Part shown: piece after piece, positions 45,672-54,212 of the stretch
Position numbering within the stretch: position 1 is the stretch's first letter
Layout of the letters: each line of letters begins with the position of its first letter
Source: a virus
Strand: one strand, 5' to 3'
IMG/VR virus record: IMGVR_UViG_3300037805_000644
Span: 124,001 to 188,000 of that record
DNA length: 64,000 nucleotides
The notes under the pieces: model-generated
What the model was told of the DNA's origin: nothing
Databases searched by the model: none
What the model saw: the letters and a program-made list of their open reading frames with translations, nothing else
Program-made: the position numbers and the translations under genes

Positions 45672-47352
45672 GGGTACTCCTTCCTTTCAGCTCAAGATAC
45701 CGAGCTGCGAGGGTCCGAATCTCGACAGACGGGATGGTGTGTACAGTCCACACCTCACCGTTGATGAGCATATCGGAGAGATACCGAGGGTCAGGCGCCT
45801 CAGACCCACGCTTGTGGCGGGGTCGGGGGATGTCCCAATCCAGGCCGAGAGCATGATCGAGCACTGCAAGGACATGCTTGCAAACCCCATGCTCATGCAC
45901 AGGATCCTTGATCACGGGGAAGCTGGCCGTGCCCCGAGGCTTCCCATACAGGTAGCCGTTCTGCTTGGCCCAGTGCTCGGGCCCCTGCCAACGCCAGTAA
46001 GGGCAGTCGCAGGAAAGAAACACGTCAGCCTTGGACAGCCGTCGGGCATTGCCCTTGGTCTTGCCCTGAACCCGGACCCTGTAAGTACCGGAATTGCCGT
46101 TCACGTCGAAAAGCCACATCCCGTTGCGCTGGTCTACCTTCTTGAGCTTCCAGGTCAGGCCGGTCACCTTCTCCCGGATGCTGTCGTCCACACCCGACAT
46201 GATGTCGGAGATGCGGAAAGCGAACCTCCGACCCTCTTTATTTTGGAAATCGTGCCCCTCGGGGATGACCTTAGCGGACCCGGGGTTGTTCGTAACCTCA
46301 CCGAAATCGTTGAAGGTTTTCATCCCGGGGTTCCGCTTCTTTTTGCGCACCCGCTCTTTGCGGTCCGTGGCCCGGTCGTATGCCTGCCCTGGGGGGTCTT
46401 TGCGGTCCACCCGCTCATACAGCATCTCTGCGGTGTGCATCGCCTCTTGGTACCCTAGGGCCTTGTCCAGGTACCCGAAAAAGTAATCATCATCGATGAC
46501 GGCCTCGTCGAAAAACTCCACCAAAGGCCGGCTCTGGTACATGCCCCCCACCTGGAAAGTCACCCACCCTGTGAGCTGGGAGACGCCCATCACCACACCC
46601 CAAGCCTGAGTGGGGAGATGGTAAAACCCAACGGGGCGGAACAGCGCCTCAGCCTTCTTCTCGCCGGGCTTGTCTTTCCGGTTCTTCAACTTCTCGCGGT
46701 ACTCGGTCCCCCGCTGCTTGAGAGTGCTGGCCCCCCCAGGCTTGCGCTCGAACCTCTCAGGCTTCTCCTTTCGCCTCTCCTGGTCCCGCTGGTAGGTCCC
46801 CTTGTTCTTGGCCCGGGCATACCACCGCTCCATGCGGCTGCGTACCTTGCCCCGGTTTTTCTGGTACCACTTCTGGAAGTACCGCTTGGCCTGGCCACGC
46901 TGTTCTTTCTGTCGGTCGGACCCTGGGTAAGGCTTGCCCTGGGCCGCGCCCATGCGTTGAAGTACCGACAGGATCTCCTCCTGGGTGGGCATGATGGGAT
47001 CATAAAGCTGGGACTCCTCCTCGCTCTCCCCATACACGCCAGGTCGACGGGTGTTCATCCCTGGACCCGACTGGGCTGGAGAGCCCTTAGAGCCAGGGTG
47101 TTCACCCCCGGGCTCGCTTTGGGTGCGAGCCTTGTCCTTGTGGATGGACTTGTTGCCCTCACCTGTGCCGCTCGGGCCCGGGGTGTTGAAGTTGTGGGGG
47201 CCGCTCTTGGTCGTGTTGGTCCACTGAGGGCTAGGGAGCGCAGAAGGCTTCCTCTCATCCCTCCCCGGCACCGTGGGCTTGGTTCCCGGTGACGGATTCT
47301 TGACGACGGTACGGACCCCACTCAGGTCCTGGGAGCGGCTTGATGTCTTCAT
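45652..47352 (-). CDS. SWIM zinc-finger protein with disordered basic N-terminus (566 aa)
   Basis: Residues 1-240 are Pro/Ser/Lys/Arg-rich and probably disordered. Residues about 245-430 form a mixed domain (GFYHLPTQAWGVVMGVSQLTGWVTFQVGG). Residues about 447-492 contain CDCPYWRW... and GVCKHVLAVL, the CxC...CxH pattern of SWIM zinc fingers, with an insert between the halves. SWIM domains bind DNA or protein. Placement within the virion cluster suggests a DNA-binding internal virion protein. It overlaps the zinc-ribbon gene. Confidence 0.68.
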   Translation of the reverse strand: MKTSSRSQDLSGVRTVVKNPSPGTKPTVPGRDERKPSALPSPQWTNTTKSGPHNFNTPGPSGTGEGNKSIHKDKARTQSEPGGEHPGSKGSPAQSGPGMNTRRPGVYGESEEESQLYDPIMPTQEEILSVLQRMGAAQGKPYPGSDRQKEQRGQAKRYFQKWYQKNRGKVRSRMERWYARAKNKGTYQRDQERRKEKPERFERKPGGASTLKQRGTEYREKLKNRKDKPGEKKAEALFRPVGFYHLPTQAWGVVMGVSQLTGWVTFQVGGMYQSRPLVEFFDEAVIDDDYFFGYLDKALGYQEAMHTAEMLYERVDRKDPPGQAYDRATDRKERVRKKKRNPGMKTFNDFGEVTNNPGSAKVIPEGHDFQNKEGRRFAFRISDIMSGVDDSIREKVTGLTWKLKKVDQRNGMWLFDVNGNSGTYRVRVQGKTKGNARRLSKADVFLSCDCPYWRWQGPEHWAKQNGYLYGKPRGTASFPVIKDPVHEHGVCKHVLAVLDHALGLDWDIPRPRHKRGSEAPDPRYLSDMLINGEVWTVHTIPSVEIRTLAARYLELKGRSTHAPLQL

Positions 47353-47355
47353 CCG

Positions 47356-48306
47356 TTACTTTCCCAGGTGTTTCTTCACGATATTCTGGATGCCGTGATT
47401 GTGGCTGTGAGGCAACACGCAGATGCCAGGGGCCTTCGGGTCAGGCATCCCTTTCCAGTACACGGTGATGATCCGGGCCGTCCTCTTGGACGGGACAGCG
47501 AACACCAGGAAGAGGTTCCATTTCTTGAAAAGGAACTCAATGGGCTCTCCCCGGCGGATGGTCATCATGGCGTGTTCGTACTCGTAACTCTTCTGACTTT
47601 TCCAGTCATTGAGGCTCTGGCCGAACTGTTTGAGGCCGACGCGGATATCCGGGATGCTGATCCCCCGCAGGTCCATGCGGTACTGGGCGTGGCTTGTCAG
47701 CTCGATCTGCTTGAACAACCCAGCACCTTGCTCCTTGAGCGGCTTGTAAACCACTCGGGCCTCCGGGTTGCTCAGGGACTTGCCTTCCTCTACCTTCTCT
47801 TGGAGGACATCACGCACCCGGGGTGAGCGAACCTTATCCTCGATACGGTTGACGACATAGCAGGGACCCGCCTCGGTGGGCAGACCCAAGGCGGGCATGA
47901 GGTCCGCCTGCTTGCCCACCCAAGCCGAGGATACCCTCTGAGAGGCGCTTTCCGACTCGGAGTTCCGATCCATCCCCCCGCCGAAAGCGGGGGATAGGGT
48001 CTCCTCGACGAGCTGCTTTTCGGAGAGAGGGAGACGGGCCCCCAGATAGCTCTCACCCATCTTGACGAGAGCCAGGGCAGTGCGATCCAACACCTGCTCC
48101 AGGGCATCCATGCGCTCAGGGGCGGCGATGATAATGTCGCCAGCCACCTCGAACAGGTGCTCTTTCTGATCCGAAGAGGAGATTAGCTTGCCTGCCCTGT
48201 TTACCAGGTGGCGGAGTCGGTGGGTGTCCAAACGAGCCTGGGTCACACCCTCAGTGATGAGGGCCCAGGCTGCTTGGGAACTGGCGGTTTTGTCGGTCTT
48301 GCTCAC
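47356..48306 (-). CDS. Protein with C-terminal DUF4258/RelE-like domain (316 aa)
   Basis: The start is the GTG at 48306 with GGAGAC upstream; the open frame extends further but overlaps the upstream gene. The first 200 residues are helical and unrecognised. Residues about 225-300 read HAQYRMDLRGISIPDIRVGLKQFGQ..., then a strand LFLVFAVPSKRTARIITVYW. This matches the His-Arg-Met and strand pattern of DUF4258/BrnT/RelE-like proteins, which include mRNA-cleaving toxins. Catalytic competence is unknown. It lies between two virion-cluster genes. Confidence 0.58.
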   Translation of the reverse strand: MSKTDKTASSQAAWALITEGVTQARLDTHRLRHLVNRAGKLISSSDQKEHLFEVAGDIIIAAPERMDALEQVLDRTALALVKMGESYLGARLPLSEKQLVEETLSPAFGGGMDRNSESESASQRVSSAWVGKQADLMPALGLPTEAGPCYVVNRIEDKVRSPRVRDVLQEKVEEGKSLSNPEARVVYKPLKEQGAGLFKQIELTSHAQYRMDLRGISIPDIRVGLKQFGQSLNDWKSQKSYEYEHAMMTIRRGEPIEFLFKKWNLFLVFAVPSKRTARIITVYWKGMPDPKAPGICVLPHSHNHGIQNIVKKHLGK

Positions 48307-48368
48307 AACGGTCTCCGATGCAGACACAGAAGTCCTCACCCAGAGTCGCTGATAGGCGGGCAACCGAA

Positions 48369-49760
48369 TCAGCCGTTGAGGTTGGCGATTGCGGAGCGGA
48401 TGCGCTTCACGATACCCGGACCCTCGATGGCGCAGATGGCGTCGATGATCGCAGGGGAGTCCGGGTAGCACTCCACTGCCTCAGAGACCCGGGCACGCCA
48501 GTGCTGGCTCTTGTCCCAGGTGGCCACGATCTCTTTGATCGAGTCCTCAGGGCTCTTCCGCTGCGGGCCCGTGTGCTTGAGTCCCTGAGTCAACTCCTGA
48601 ACTGCCTCCTCGGGGGGTCGTGCGGCGGCGGCGAAAAGGGAGTCACCCGGTGTTGGTGTGGAGACCGCACCCGCCCCCATGGCGTCCCCAATGGAGCGAT
48701 CAATGGTCACGATCAGGTCATCGTGCTGGACGACCGGCATCGAGGCTCGCCGCATGTGCGCGGGGTCTACCCCGTCGTCAATGGCGGCGACCTGAGGGGC
48801 CGACCCCACGGTCACAGTGGGGTTCTGCCACTGAGGGGTCCCCCCCACCTGGGCCTGTAGGTTGCGGATGGCGCCCTGATCCCGAATCAAGGTGCCCGCA
48901 GACTCACTGTTCAGGACGGCTCCCGACTGGGAGTCCACCATGACTCCCCGGGTGTTGGTGTATTCCTTGAGCTTGGGATCACCCTCATAGCTCGCAGGGG
49001 CCGAGATGGAGCTGGTCTTGACCTGCCCGATGGAGGTGCCCTGCTGGCTATCCATCGCCTGCACGGTGAACTGCCCCTTGGCGCCGACACGGCGGCCACT
49101 GGACCCATCCGCCGAGTTGTGTCGCTCCCCCCCCATGCTGACCGGCTTCTGGATGGGCTGACCGTACGCGATCTGGTTGATCACAGCGCCATTGTACTCG
49201 TCAGTGGCAAGGCTGAACTCAGCCTCCGACTTGTACTCTTTGCGGACAGGCCAGGGCGGGATGACCCCCTCATCAAACCATGCAGGGACGACCTGCCCGT
49301 TGGGGAGCTGCTTACGGCCAGGCACGTACTGCACCTGGGCCTGACGCCCCGCAGCCTGCTGTTGGGCAGTCTGCGGCTGCTGTGGGGCAGTCTGCGGCTG
49401 CTGTGCTGCCTGCACGGAGCGAGGGGCGTGGACCTGGCCGACGACCTGCTCCTCCTCGGTGATCACTGCCGTCCGCATGGCGACCCGGTCACCCTTGGTG
49501 GTGTCCGCCTGATGAAGCTGCACGCCCGCAGGCTGCGCCCGGTAGGTCGAGGAGGTGTCCGAAACGGGCACCAACCAGCCCCCCAGGACGGCGCCCTTGA
49601 GGGTGGGCATGGGGTGGCTCTCACCGCCCATCTTGAGGGTAATGCCGTCGAACTCAACCTCCTGGTCTTTAACCAGGTCCGTTTGGATGGGGCCGAGGTG
49701 GAAGGTGGTTGTGGCACGAAGCTTATGAAAGGTGCCGTGCTTGAATTGAATCTGACTCAT
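48369..49760 (-). CDS. Virion-cluster protein with Gln-rich linker (463 aa)
   Basis: N-terminal beta domain (about 1-75; FHKLRATTTFHLGPIQTDLVKDQEVEFDG), a Gln/Ala/Pro linker (about 105-140) encoded by short repeats, a middle region with repeated Ser/Thr strands, and a helical C-terminus (SIKEIVATWDKSQHWRARVSEAVECYPDSPAIIDAI). This domain plan fits a structural or assembly protein. AAAGGA precedes the ATG. No family name can be given. Confidence 0.6.
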   Translation of the reverse strand: MSQIQFKHGTFHKLRATTTFHLGPIQTDLVKDQEVEFDGITLKMGGESHPMPTLKGAVLGGWLVPVSDTSSTYRAQPAGVQLHQADTTKGDRVAMRTAVITEEEQVVGQVHAPRSVQAAQQPQTAPQQPQTAQQQAAGRQAQVQYVPGRKQLPNGQVVPAWFDEGVIPPWPVRKEYKSEAEFSLATDEYNGAVINQIAYGQPIQKPVSMGGERHNSADGSSGRRVGAKGQFTVQAMDSQQGTSIGQVKTSSISAPASYEGDPKLKEYTNTRGVMVDSQSGAVLNSESAGTLIRDQGAIRNLQAQVGGTPQWQNPTVTVGSAPQVAAIDDGVDPAHMRRASMPVVQHDDLIVTIDRSIGDAMGAGAVSTPTPGDSLFAAAARPPEEAVQELTQGLKHTGPQRKSPEDSIKEIVATWDKSQHWRARVSEAVECYPDSPAIIDAICAIEGPGIVKRIRSAIANLNG

Positions 49761-49827
49761 GTGCCTGTCCTTTAGGGTAATGGGAACCCGCGACTCGCCA
49801 CAATACCCTGCGGATCTCGGGATCAGT

Positions 49828-50088
49828 TCAGTGGGCTGCGCTGGGTGTCATCTCGACCAGGGCCAGGGTCCCTCGGAGCTGGTTGATCATGACGGGCAAG
49901 AGTTTCGGGGAGACCCGCACCCGGGCTACCACCAGGGCTCGGTGCAGGGTGGGGCTGTACAGCAAGAATTCCAAGAACACCCGGGAGGGGAGATCTCCGT
50001 CGAGTACCCGAAAAGCATTGGCATAGACCCCGAGTTCCAGGGGGGGCTCGATGCTGATAGCGAGGTCCACCGTGTGGCTGTCCGTCAT
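49828..50088 (-). CDS. DUF3467-like small protein, second copy (86 aa)
   Basis: The start is the ATG at 50088 (AAGG upstream); a TTG further up is less likely. It shares YANAFRVLDGDLPSRVFLEFLLYS and ARVRVSPKLLPVMINQL with the protein at 40623-40838. The paralogous pair brackets the virion cluster. A small beta protein of unknown function. Confidence 0.62.
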   Translation of the reverse strand: MTDSHTVDLAISIEPPLELGVYANAFRVLDGDLPSRVFLEFLLYSPTLHRALVVARVRVSPKLLPVMINQLRGTLALVEMTPSAAH

Positions 50089-50157
50089 CCGGTGCCTTTG
50101 GAAGGGGTTCAAGGTTAAACCTTACCGGGTAAGATGGTCAGATTGATGGAGGTAACT

Positions 50158-50589
50158 ATGCAAGAATATGTCGCCGGGTTCATGTTCAACCCTTCCATGA
50201 CCCAGGTCGCCCTGATCAGGAAAAACAGGCCCCCTTGGCAGGCAGGCAAGCTCAATGCTGTAGGCGGGAAAGTTGAGCCTGGGGAGGACCCTTTGAGGGC
50301 GATGGTTCGGGAGTTTGAGGAGGAGACCGGAGTTCACCATGAGAACTGGGAACCCACGGTCATCCTGTCTAAGGATGGGGCGTTCCGGGTCCATTTCTTC
50401 CGAACTTTCTCAGAGAAAGCTTATCAGGTAAAGACCGCCACGGATGAACCCATCGATCTCTATATGCTGGACGATCTGAATGATCTGAATGCAGGACCCT
50501 CTTCGACGACGGTCCCTAACTTGGCCTGGCTGGTTCCAATCCAACTGGATCTCCACCTGGCTTTCCCGGTGGTGCTCGTAGAGAAGTAG
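50158..50589 (+). CDS. NUDIX hydrolase
   Basis: 143 residues, with GGAGG upstream of the ATG at 50158. The Nudix box is complete: G37-x5-E43-x7-R51-E52-x2-E55-x-x-G58 (GKVEPGEDPLRAMVREFEEETG). NUDIX enzymes hydrolyse nucleoside diphosphates linked to another moiety. Phage members can target dNTPs, ADP-ribose-type compounds or mRNA caps. The substrate here is unknown. It is a single-gene plus-strand unit closed by a strong terminator. Confidence 0.9.
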   Translation: MQEYVAGFMFNPSMTQVALIRKNRPPWQAGKLNAVGGKVEPGEDPLRAMVREFEEETGVHHENWEPTVILSKDGAFRVHFFRTFSEKAYQVKTATDEPIDLYMLDDLNDLNAGPSSTTVPNLAWLVPIQLDLHLAFPVVLVEK

Positions 50590-50600
50590 TTGGGAAAAGA

Positions 50601-50633
50601 AAAACCCTCGACACACAAGGTGTCGAGGGTTTT
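50601..50633. terminator. Bidirectional rho-independent terminator
   Basis: AAAACCCTCGACAC and GTGTCGAGGGTTTT form a perfect 14-bp stem with a 5-base loop and A/T flanks. It ends the NUDIX gene. Confidence 0.88.
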
Positions 50634-50816
50634 AGAGGATCCGAAATGCTGCGGACTGCACGAAAGCTTCCAGACAGCAGTGGGTATTCACGAAGGCAAC
50701 GGCACCTTCCTCCCCACTCGGGAGGCTTGACGTGTCTGTCAAGCCCAACCACCTTAGATGGTTCCGTCTTTAAGGGGACTGGGAATCTACACTGTGGTGC
50801 CCCGCCAGTCAAGTAA
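50634..50816. other. Structured intergenic region, possible non-coding RNA
   Basis: There is no convincing ORF over 183 bases. It contains a perfect 8-bp hairpin (GGCTTGAC, loop, GTCAAGCC; about 50722-50743), a second small hairpin (AACCA/TGGTT, about 50747-50763) and further short pairings. It lies between convergent genes, directly after a terminator. It does not fit tRNA or any riboswitch I know. Confidence 0.45.
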
Positions 50817-52196
50817 CTAGCGGTACTTATCCGCAGTGTAAGAGATTTCGGGAACCTCCACCGAACTCTTGGGGGTGACCCCCGCCTCTGCCTCGATCCG
50901 TGCCGTCAGGTTACGCTGGGACTTGTCCGCCAAGGCGGTTCGCCGCTCATGGGCAGCCTGCACCTGCACCAACTCCAGGTGCAGCTCCTTGATGCGAATC
51001 GACTCCTGCCGCAAAATCTCCAGGCTTGCGTCCAGGTCGATCTGCTCCTGCACATGTCGCAGACGTGCCCGCTCCAGAGCGGCCTCCTCTCGGGCTTCCT
51101 GGTCGGCGGCCAGCTTGGGCAACCATTCCTGGTTGAGGTAATAAGAGAGCGCCGCAGCATGACCCCCACTCAGCTTGAGGTGCCGGGCCTCTGCCTCCAG
51201 GACTACCTCGTACTGCGTCTCGATGTGGAACATGCTTGGGGCCTCCTCGGGCAGCAAGTCCTCGGGGATCTCCTCGGGATCCAAGCCCTCGGGGGTCAGG
51301 CTCGGAGGCTCAGGCGACGCGGAGAGGGGCCCCCACAGGGTGGGAGACGCGGAGGCCAAGGTCACCAGGGCGGGACGGGGGACCGGCTTCGGCGCGAGGC
51401 GTGCCCGCATCGGACAGGCTCCTTCAAGCAGGGCGTCAAAATCGACATCCTCATCGCCCCCACCCGTCTCTGGCTCCGAGAGGGCCTTGGTGGTGTCCGA
51501 GATCACCCTGGAGACCACCTCCTCAGTGATATCCCGCTCAGGAGCCTTGGTGGTGAGCGCATTCGCAGCCACACCCTCTGCCAGCGCAGTATCCCTCGCG
51601 ATCACGGGTGTGGCCTGCCAGGCCCCTCCGATGCGCTCGACGGCACCCGCCCAGGCCCAGGCGGCACCCGGGGGGGCGTCAGGCACCTCAAGGCCGTTGC
51701 GGAGTGCCCGGAGTGCCCGGAGTGCCTGATTCGGAGTCAGGGCACTACGCTGGGCCACCTGGAGAGGAGTCAGCAAACCATCTGCCTGCTGGAGGATGGC
51801 CATCACCAAAAGGCTGGCGGCATGATCCTTCGAGCGGGGGCTCAGCAGGAAAGATGCCCAGTCCGCAGCCTCCAGGCGGGCCCAGACCAGGGACCCATAG
51901 TGGGTGATCTTGAACAGGGGGTCCCCAACGCCGGAACCAGTCCCTTGGTAGAAGACAAGGTTGGAGCCCTCAGCCAGAAGGGCAAGGTGTGCGAACACCC
52001 GGTTGTAGCTCCCGGACGACCGGAAAGTCTTCCCCGTGTGGAGGGACACATGGCCGCCAATGGTGGCCATGTCCAGGCGTCGGCCCTGCTTAGCAAGCTG
52101 AGCAGCAGCTCCGAAAGTCAGGAGGGTGGCCCAAGAGGGCGTGTTGACCCTGCGATGGATACCGTGAATGTCGAAAATGTTGGTCGTATCGGCCAC
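50817..52196 (-). CDS. Hypothetical protein with C-terminal coiled coil (459 aa)
   Basis: The start is a GTG at 52196 with GGAG upstream. The N-terminal 180 residues resemble a helical DNA-binding region with winged-helix-like blocks (LTPLQVAQRSALTPNQALRALRALRNG, about 140-170). The middle is acidic and Pro-rich. Residues about 345-430 are a long charged coiled coil (LAADQEAREEAALERARLRHVQEQIDLD). A weak class I motif lies upstream. It is possibly a transcription- or replication-associated protein; unproven. Confidence 0.58.
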   Translation of the reverse strand: MADTTNIFDIHGIHRRVNTPSWATLLTFGAAAQLAKQGRRLDMATIGGHVSLHTGKTFRSSGSYNRVFAHLALLAEGSNLVFYQGTGSGVGDPLFKITHYGSLVWARLEAADWASFLLSPRSKDHAASLLVMAILQQADGLLTPLQVAQRSALTPNQALRALRALRNGLEVPDAPPGAAWAWAGAVERIGGAWQATPVIARDTALAEGVAANALTTKAPERDITEEVVSRVISDTTKALSEPETGGGDEDVDFDALLEGACPMRARLAPKPVPRPALVTLASASPTLWGPLSASPEPPSLTPEGLDPEEIPEDLLPEEAPSMFHIETQYEVVLEAEARHLKLSGGHAAALSYYLNQEWLPKLAADQEAREEAALERARLRHVQEQIDLDASLEILRQESIRIKELHLELVQVQAAHERRTALADKSQRNLTARIEAEAGVTPKSSVEVPEISYTADKYR

Positions 52197-52224
52197 AGGT
52201 TTTTTACTCCTTGTCCTGTCGAGA

Positions 52225-52254
52225 GAACTACCCTTTATGAGGTAGATCGTTACC
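52225..52254 (-). promoter_or_regulatory. Weak class I promoter-like motif
   Basis: On the minus strand: GGTAAC (52254-52249), 18 bp, TAGTTC (52230-52225). It is degenerate, but it has the correct geometry and lies 29 nt from the GTG at 52196. Confidence 0.42.
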
Positions 52255-52372
52255 CCCTATCTCCACCAGCCCGGTACTGCGGCTATCCTCAACGGGTAAA
52301 GAGTCGGTGGCGACCTGCCTCTCGGTGGTTTCTGGGCTCGCTGTTTTACCTCGACGACTCAAAGGAGTTGCC

Positions 52373-53872
52373 ATGAATCATTGGTGGGAAGAATACGCCG
52401 ACCTATACTCGGACCGTATTGTCAAAGGAAGGCGATCAGCGAGCCGCATCGCCAGCATGACGGGACTCACTCTGACACATGCCTCCGCCCTGGCCGCTTT
52501 CTGTCGCCGAGGTATCACACCTTGCCCCGATCTGGACGACCCCCGCGCCACCAGCACACCCCCGGACGCGGTGCCCCCTGTAGAAGAGGGTGATGGCGAG
52601 GTCACTGAGAAAGAGGCCAGCCAGTTTTTCCTCGACTCCGACTACTTCTACAACAAAGCTGACGACAGCTACGTCACCTGGATCCCGGGCCTCCCCAAGC
52701 CCCTGAACCTCCCCGGCGAGGTCCACCGAGAGATCGTACGGGCCTACAGCAACTACGATGATCAGCCTGCCAGCATCAACCAGATCGCCAGGACCGTGGG
52801 CTTCCCTCGATCCTGGTTGGTCAAGTACCTGCGAGTTCACGGTATCACCCACGACCGGGAGCCCTTCACACCCGAGGAGCTGATGGGCCGCACGGATGAT
52901 GACCTCATCCAGGATGCTCTCCAGCTTCGACGCATGGCGGTCTACAAGAAACTGGAGAAAGCCAAGTGGGCAGATATCCGCAATGATGCCATGAAGTGGC
53001 GGGACCTGGAGACCCATTTTGTGCTCCCGCTCCTGTCGGCATTGGCCGACCGGGAGCCAGCGGTGGTGCGGCCCATCCCCATGAAAACTGCCCAGACCCC
53101 CTTTGCAGGGGTGGTCGGCCTCACTGACTTCCACTGGGGCAAGTACAGCGACCCGGCTGAGAACTTTGAGGCGTTTGACAAGAACATGGCGCGGGAGCGT
53201 CTGTTCGGGGCCACCGAGGACATTGCCTCCAGGCTCCAGCATCTCGGTCGGCCTGAGAAGCTGTATGTGCCCATCGGCTCGGACTTCCTGCATGTGGACA
53301 CCGAGCAGGGCACCACCACCAGCGGGACTCAGCAAGATATGGACGGGACACCTGCTGAGATGCTGGTTTCTGGTTGCCAGCTCATGGAGGAGTGGATCCT
53401 CACACTCACCCAGATCGCACCTGTTGAGCTGGTCCTCATGAGTGGGAACCACGACCGTCTGACGGGCTTGGCTATTCTGCTGTACCTGGAGGGGGTCTTC
53501 CGCACCAATGACAAGGTGACCGTGCGGCTGGACCGGACCCCGAGGGTGTACCGGGCCTACGGGAAAAACCTGATCGGGTTCATCCACGGCGATGGTGTCA
53601 AGAAAACTACGGACATGGCAGGCCACATGAGCCGGGAGGCTTCCCGACACTGGCACGCCTGCCCGCACAAGACCGTCTACACGGGACACCTCCACCACGA
53701 GAAAACCGAGACCGACGTGGCTTTCGGGGTGACTCGCCGCCAGCTCCCCTCCCTGGCGGGCTCAGATCGTTGGCACGCCCTTAATGGGTACGTTGGGGCA
53801 CCTAAGGCTCTCCCACTCTACCTGCATGATCGGGAGCGGGGCCTCCTGACGGTTCTCTACAGCCCCGCCTAA
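52373..53872 (+). CDS. Calcineurin-like metallophosphoesterase with HTH domains (499 aa)
   Basis: The ATG at 52373 follows AAAGGAG. The N-terminal 180 residues have two helix-turn-helix-like regions (SASRIASMTGLTLTHASAL, and ASINQIARTVGFPRSWLVKYLRVHGI). The catalytic part carries DFHWGK (about 250), SGNHDR (about 357), HGD (about 403) and TGHLHH (about 437), the ordered motifs of the metallophosphoesterase superfamily. It is probably a DNA-acting nuclease or phosphatase. The type is common in large phages, and the upstream DNA-binding segment supports a nucleic-acid substrate. Confidence 0.82.
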   Translation: MNHWWEEYADLYSDRIVKGRRSASRIASMTGLTLTHASALAAFCRRGITPCPDLDDPRATSTPPDAVPPVEEGDGEVTEKEASQFFLDSDYFYNKADDSYVTWIPGLPKPLNLPGEVHREIVRAYSNYDDQPASINQIARTVGFPRSWLVKYLRVHGITHDREPFTPEELMGRTDDDLIQDALQLRRMAVYKKLEKAKWADIRNDAMKWRDLETHFVLPLLSALADREPAVVRPIPMKTAQTPFAGVVGLTDFHWGKYSDPAENFEAFDKNMARERLFGATEDIASRLQHLGRPEKLYVPIGSDFLHVDTEQGTTTSGTQQDMDGTPAEMLVSGCQLMEEWILTLTQIAPVELVLMSGNHDRLTGLAILLYLEGVFRTNDKVTVRLDRTPRVYRAYGKNLIGFIHGDGVKKTTDMAGHMSREASRHWHACPHKTVYTGHLHHEKTETDVAFGVTRRQLPSLAGSDRWHALNGYVGAPKALPLYLHDRERGLLTVLYSPA

Positions 53873-54138
53873 TCGGCATCGTGGTAAGCCTCCTCCCGGG
53901 TGAGCACATTGAAGCACCGGGGGGCAGTCCCGTCGGCCAACATCGCCTCCCGCACCTTCTGAGGGACGTAGCTGTTCATGAGCTGCATGTCGGCCCGAGA
54001 AAGCAACACACCCCCTTCGATGTCGATGACCTCAGGCACCGTGCCCTTGAGGCGCATCTCCTGCCGGGCCTCTTCCGAGAGGAGGCCCAGCAGGAGGTTG
54101 ATGTCGTTGGTGCTCATGTAAACGGTAGCGGTGCTCAC
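53869..54138 (-). CDS. Small hypothetical protein (89 aa)
   Basis: It has its own strong class I promoter on the minus strand. The sequence (MSTNDINLLLGLLSEEARQEMRLKGTVPEVIDIEGGVLLSRADMQL...) is alpha/beta, with two similar halves: LL-SEEARQEM-LKGTVPE and VREAMLADGTAPR. No family is recognised. It runs convergently into the metallophosphoesterase gene with a 4-nt overlap. Confidence 0.62.
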   Translation of the reverse strand: MSTATVYMSTNDINLLLGLLSEEARQEMRLKGTVPEVIDIEGGVLLSRADMQLMNSYVPQKVREAMLADGTAPRCFNVLTREEAYHDAD

Positions 54139-54172
54139 AGTGTCCCCTTTGTCCCTGTTTTCTCTCTCACCT

Positions 54173-54201
54173 CACCTACTACCGAGGCGCCGAGAGTTAC
54201 C
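54173..54201 (-). promoter_or_regulatory. Class I phage promoter-like motif (minus strand)
   Basis: On the minus strand: GGTAAC (54201-54196), 17 bp, TAGGTG (54178-54173), then AGGTGAGAG. It is the only full-quality copy on this strand and shows that the motif is directional, since the gene it precedes (54138) also reads leftward. Confidence 0.75.
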
Positions 54202-54212
54202 TTTTTCCGGGG

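Noticed and set aside
50634-50816. Known riboswitch or tRNA in the structured gap
   Set aside because: No conserved core of a known riboswitch and no cloverleaf could be found; left as an unassigned structured region.
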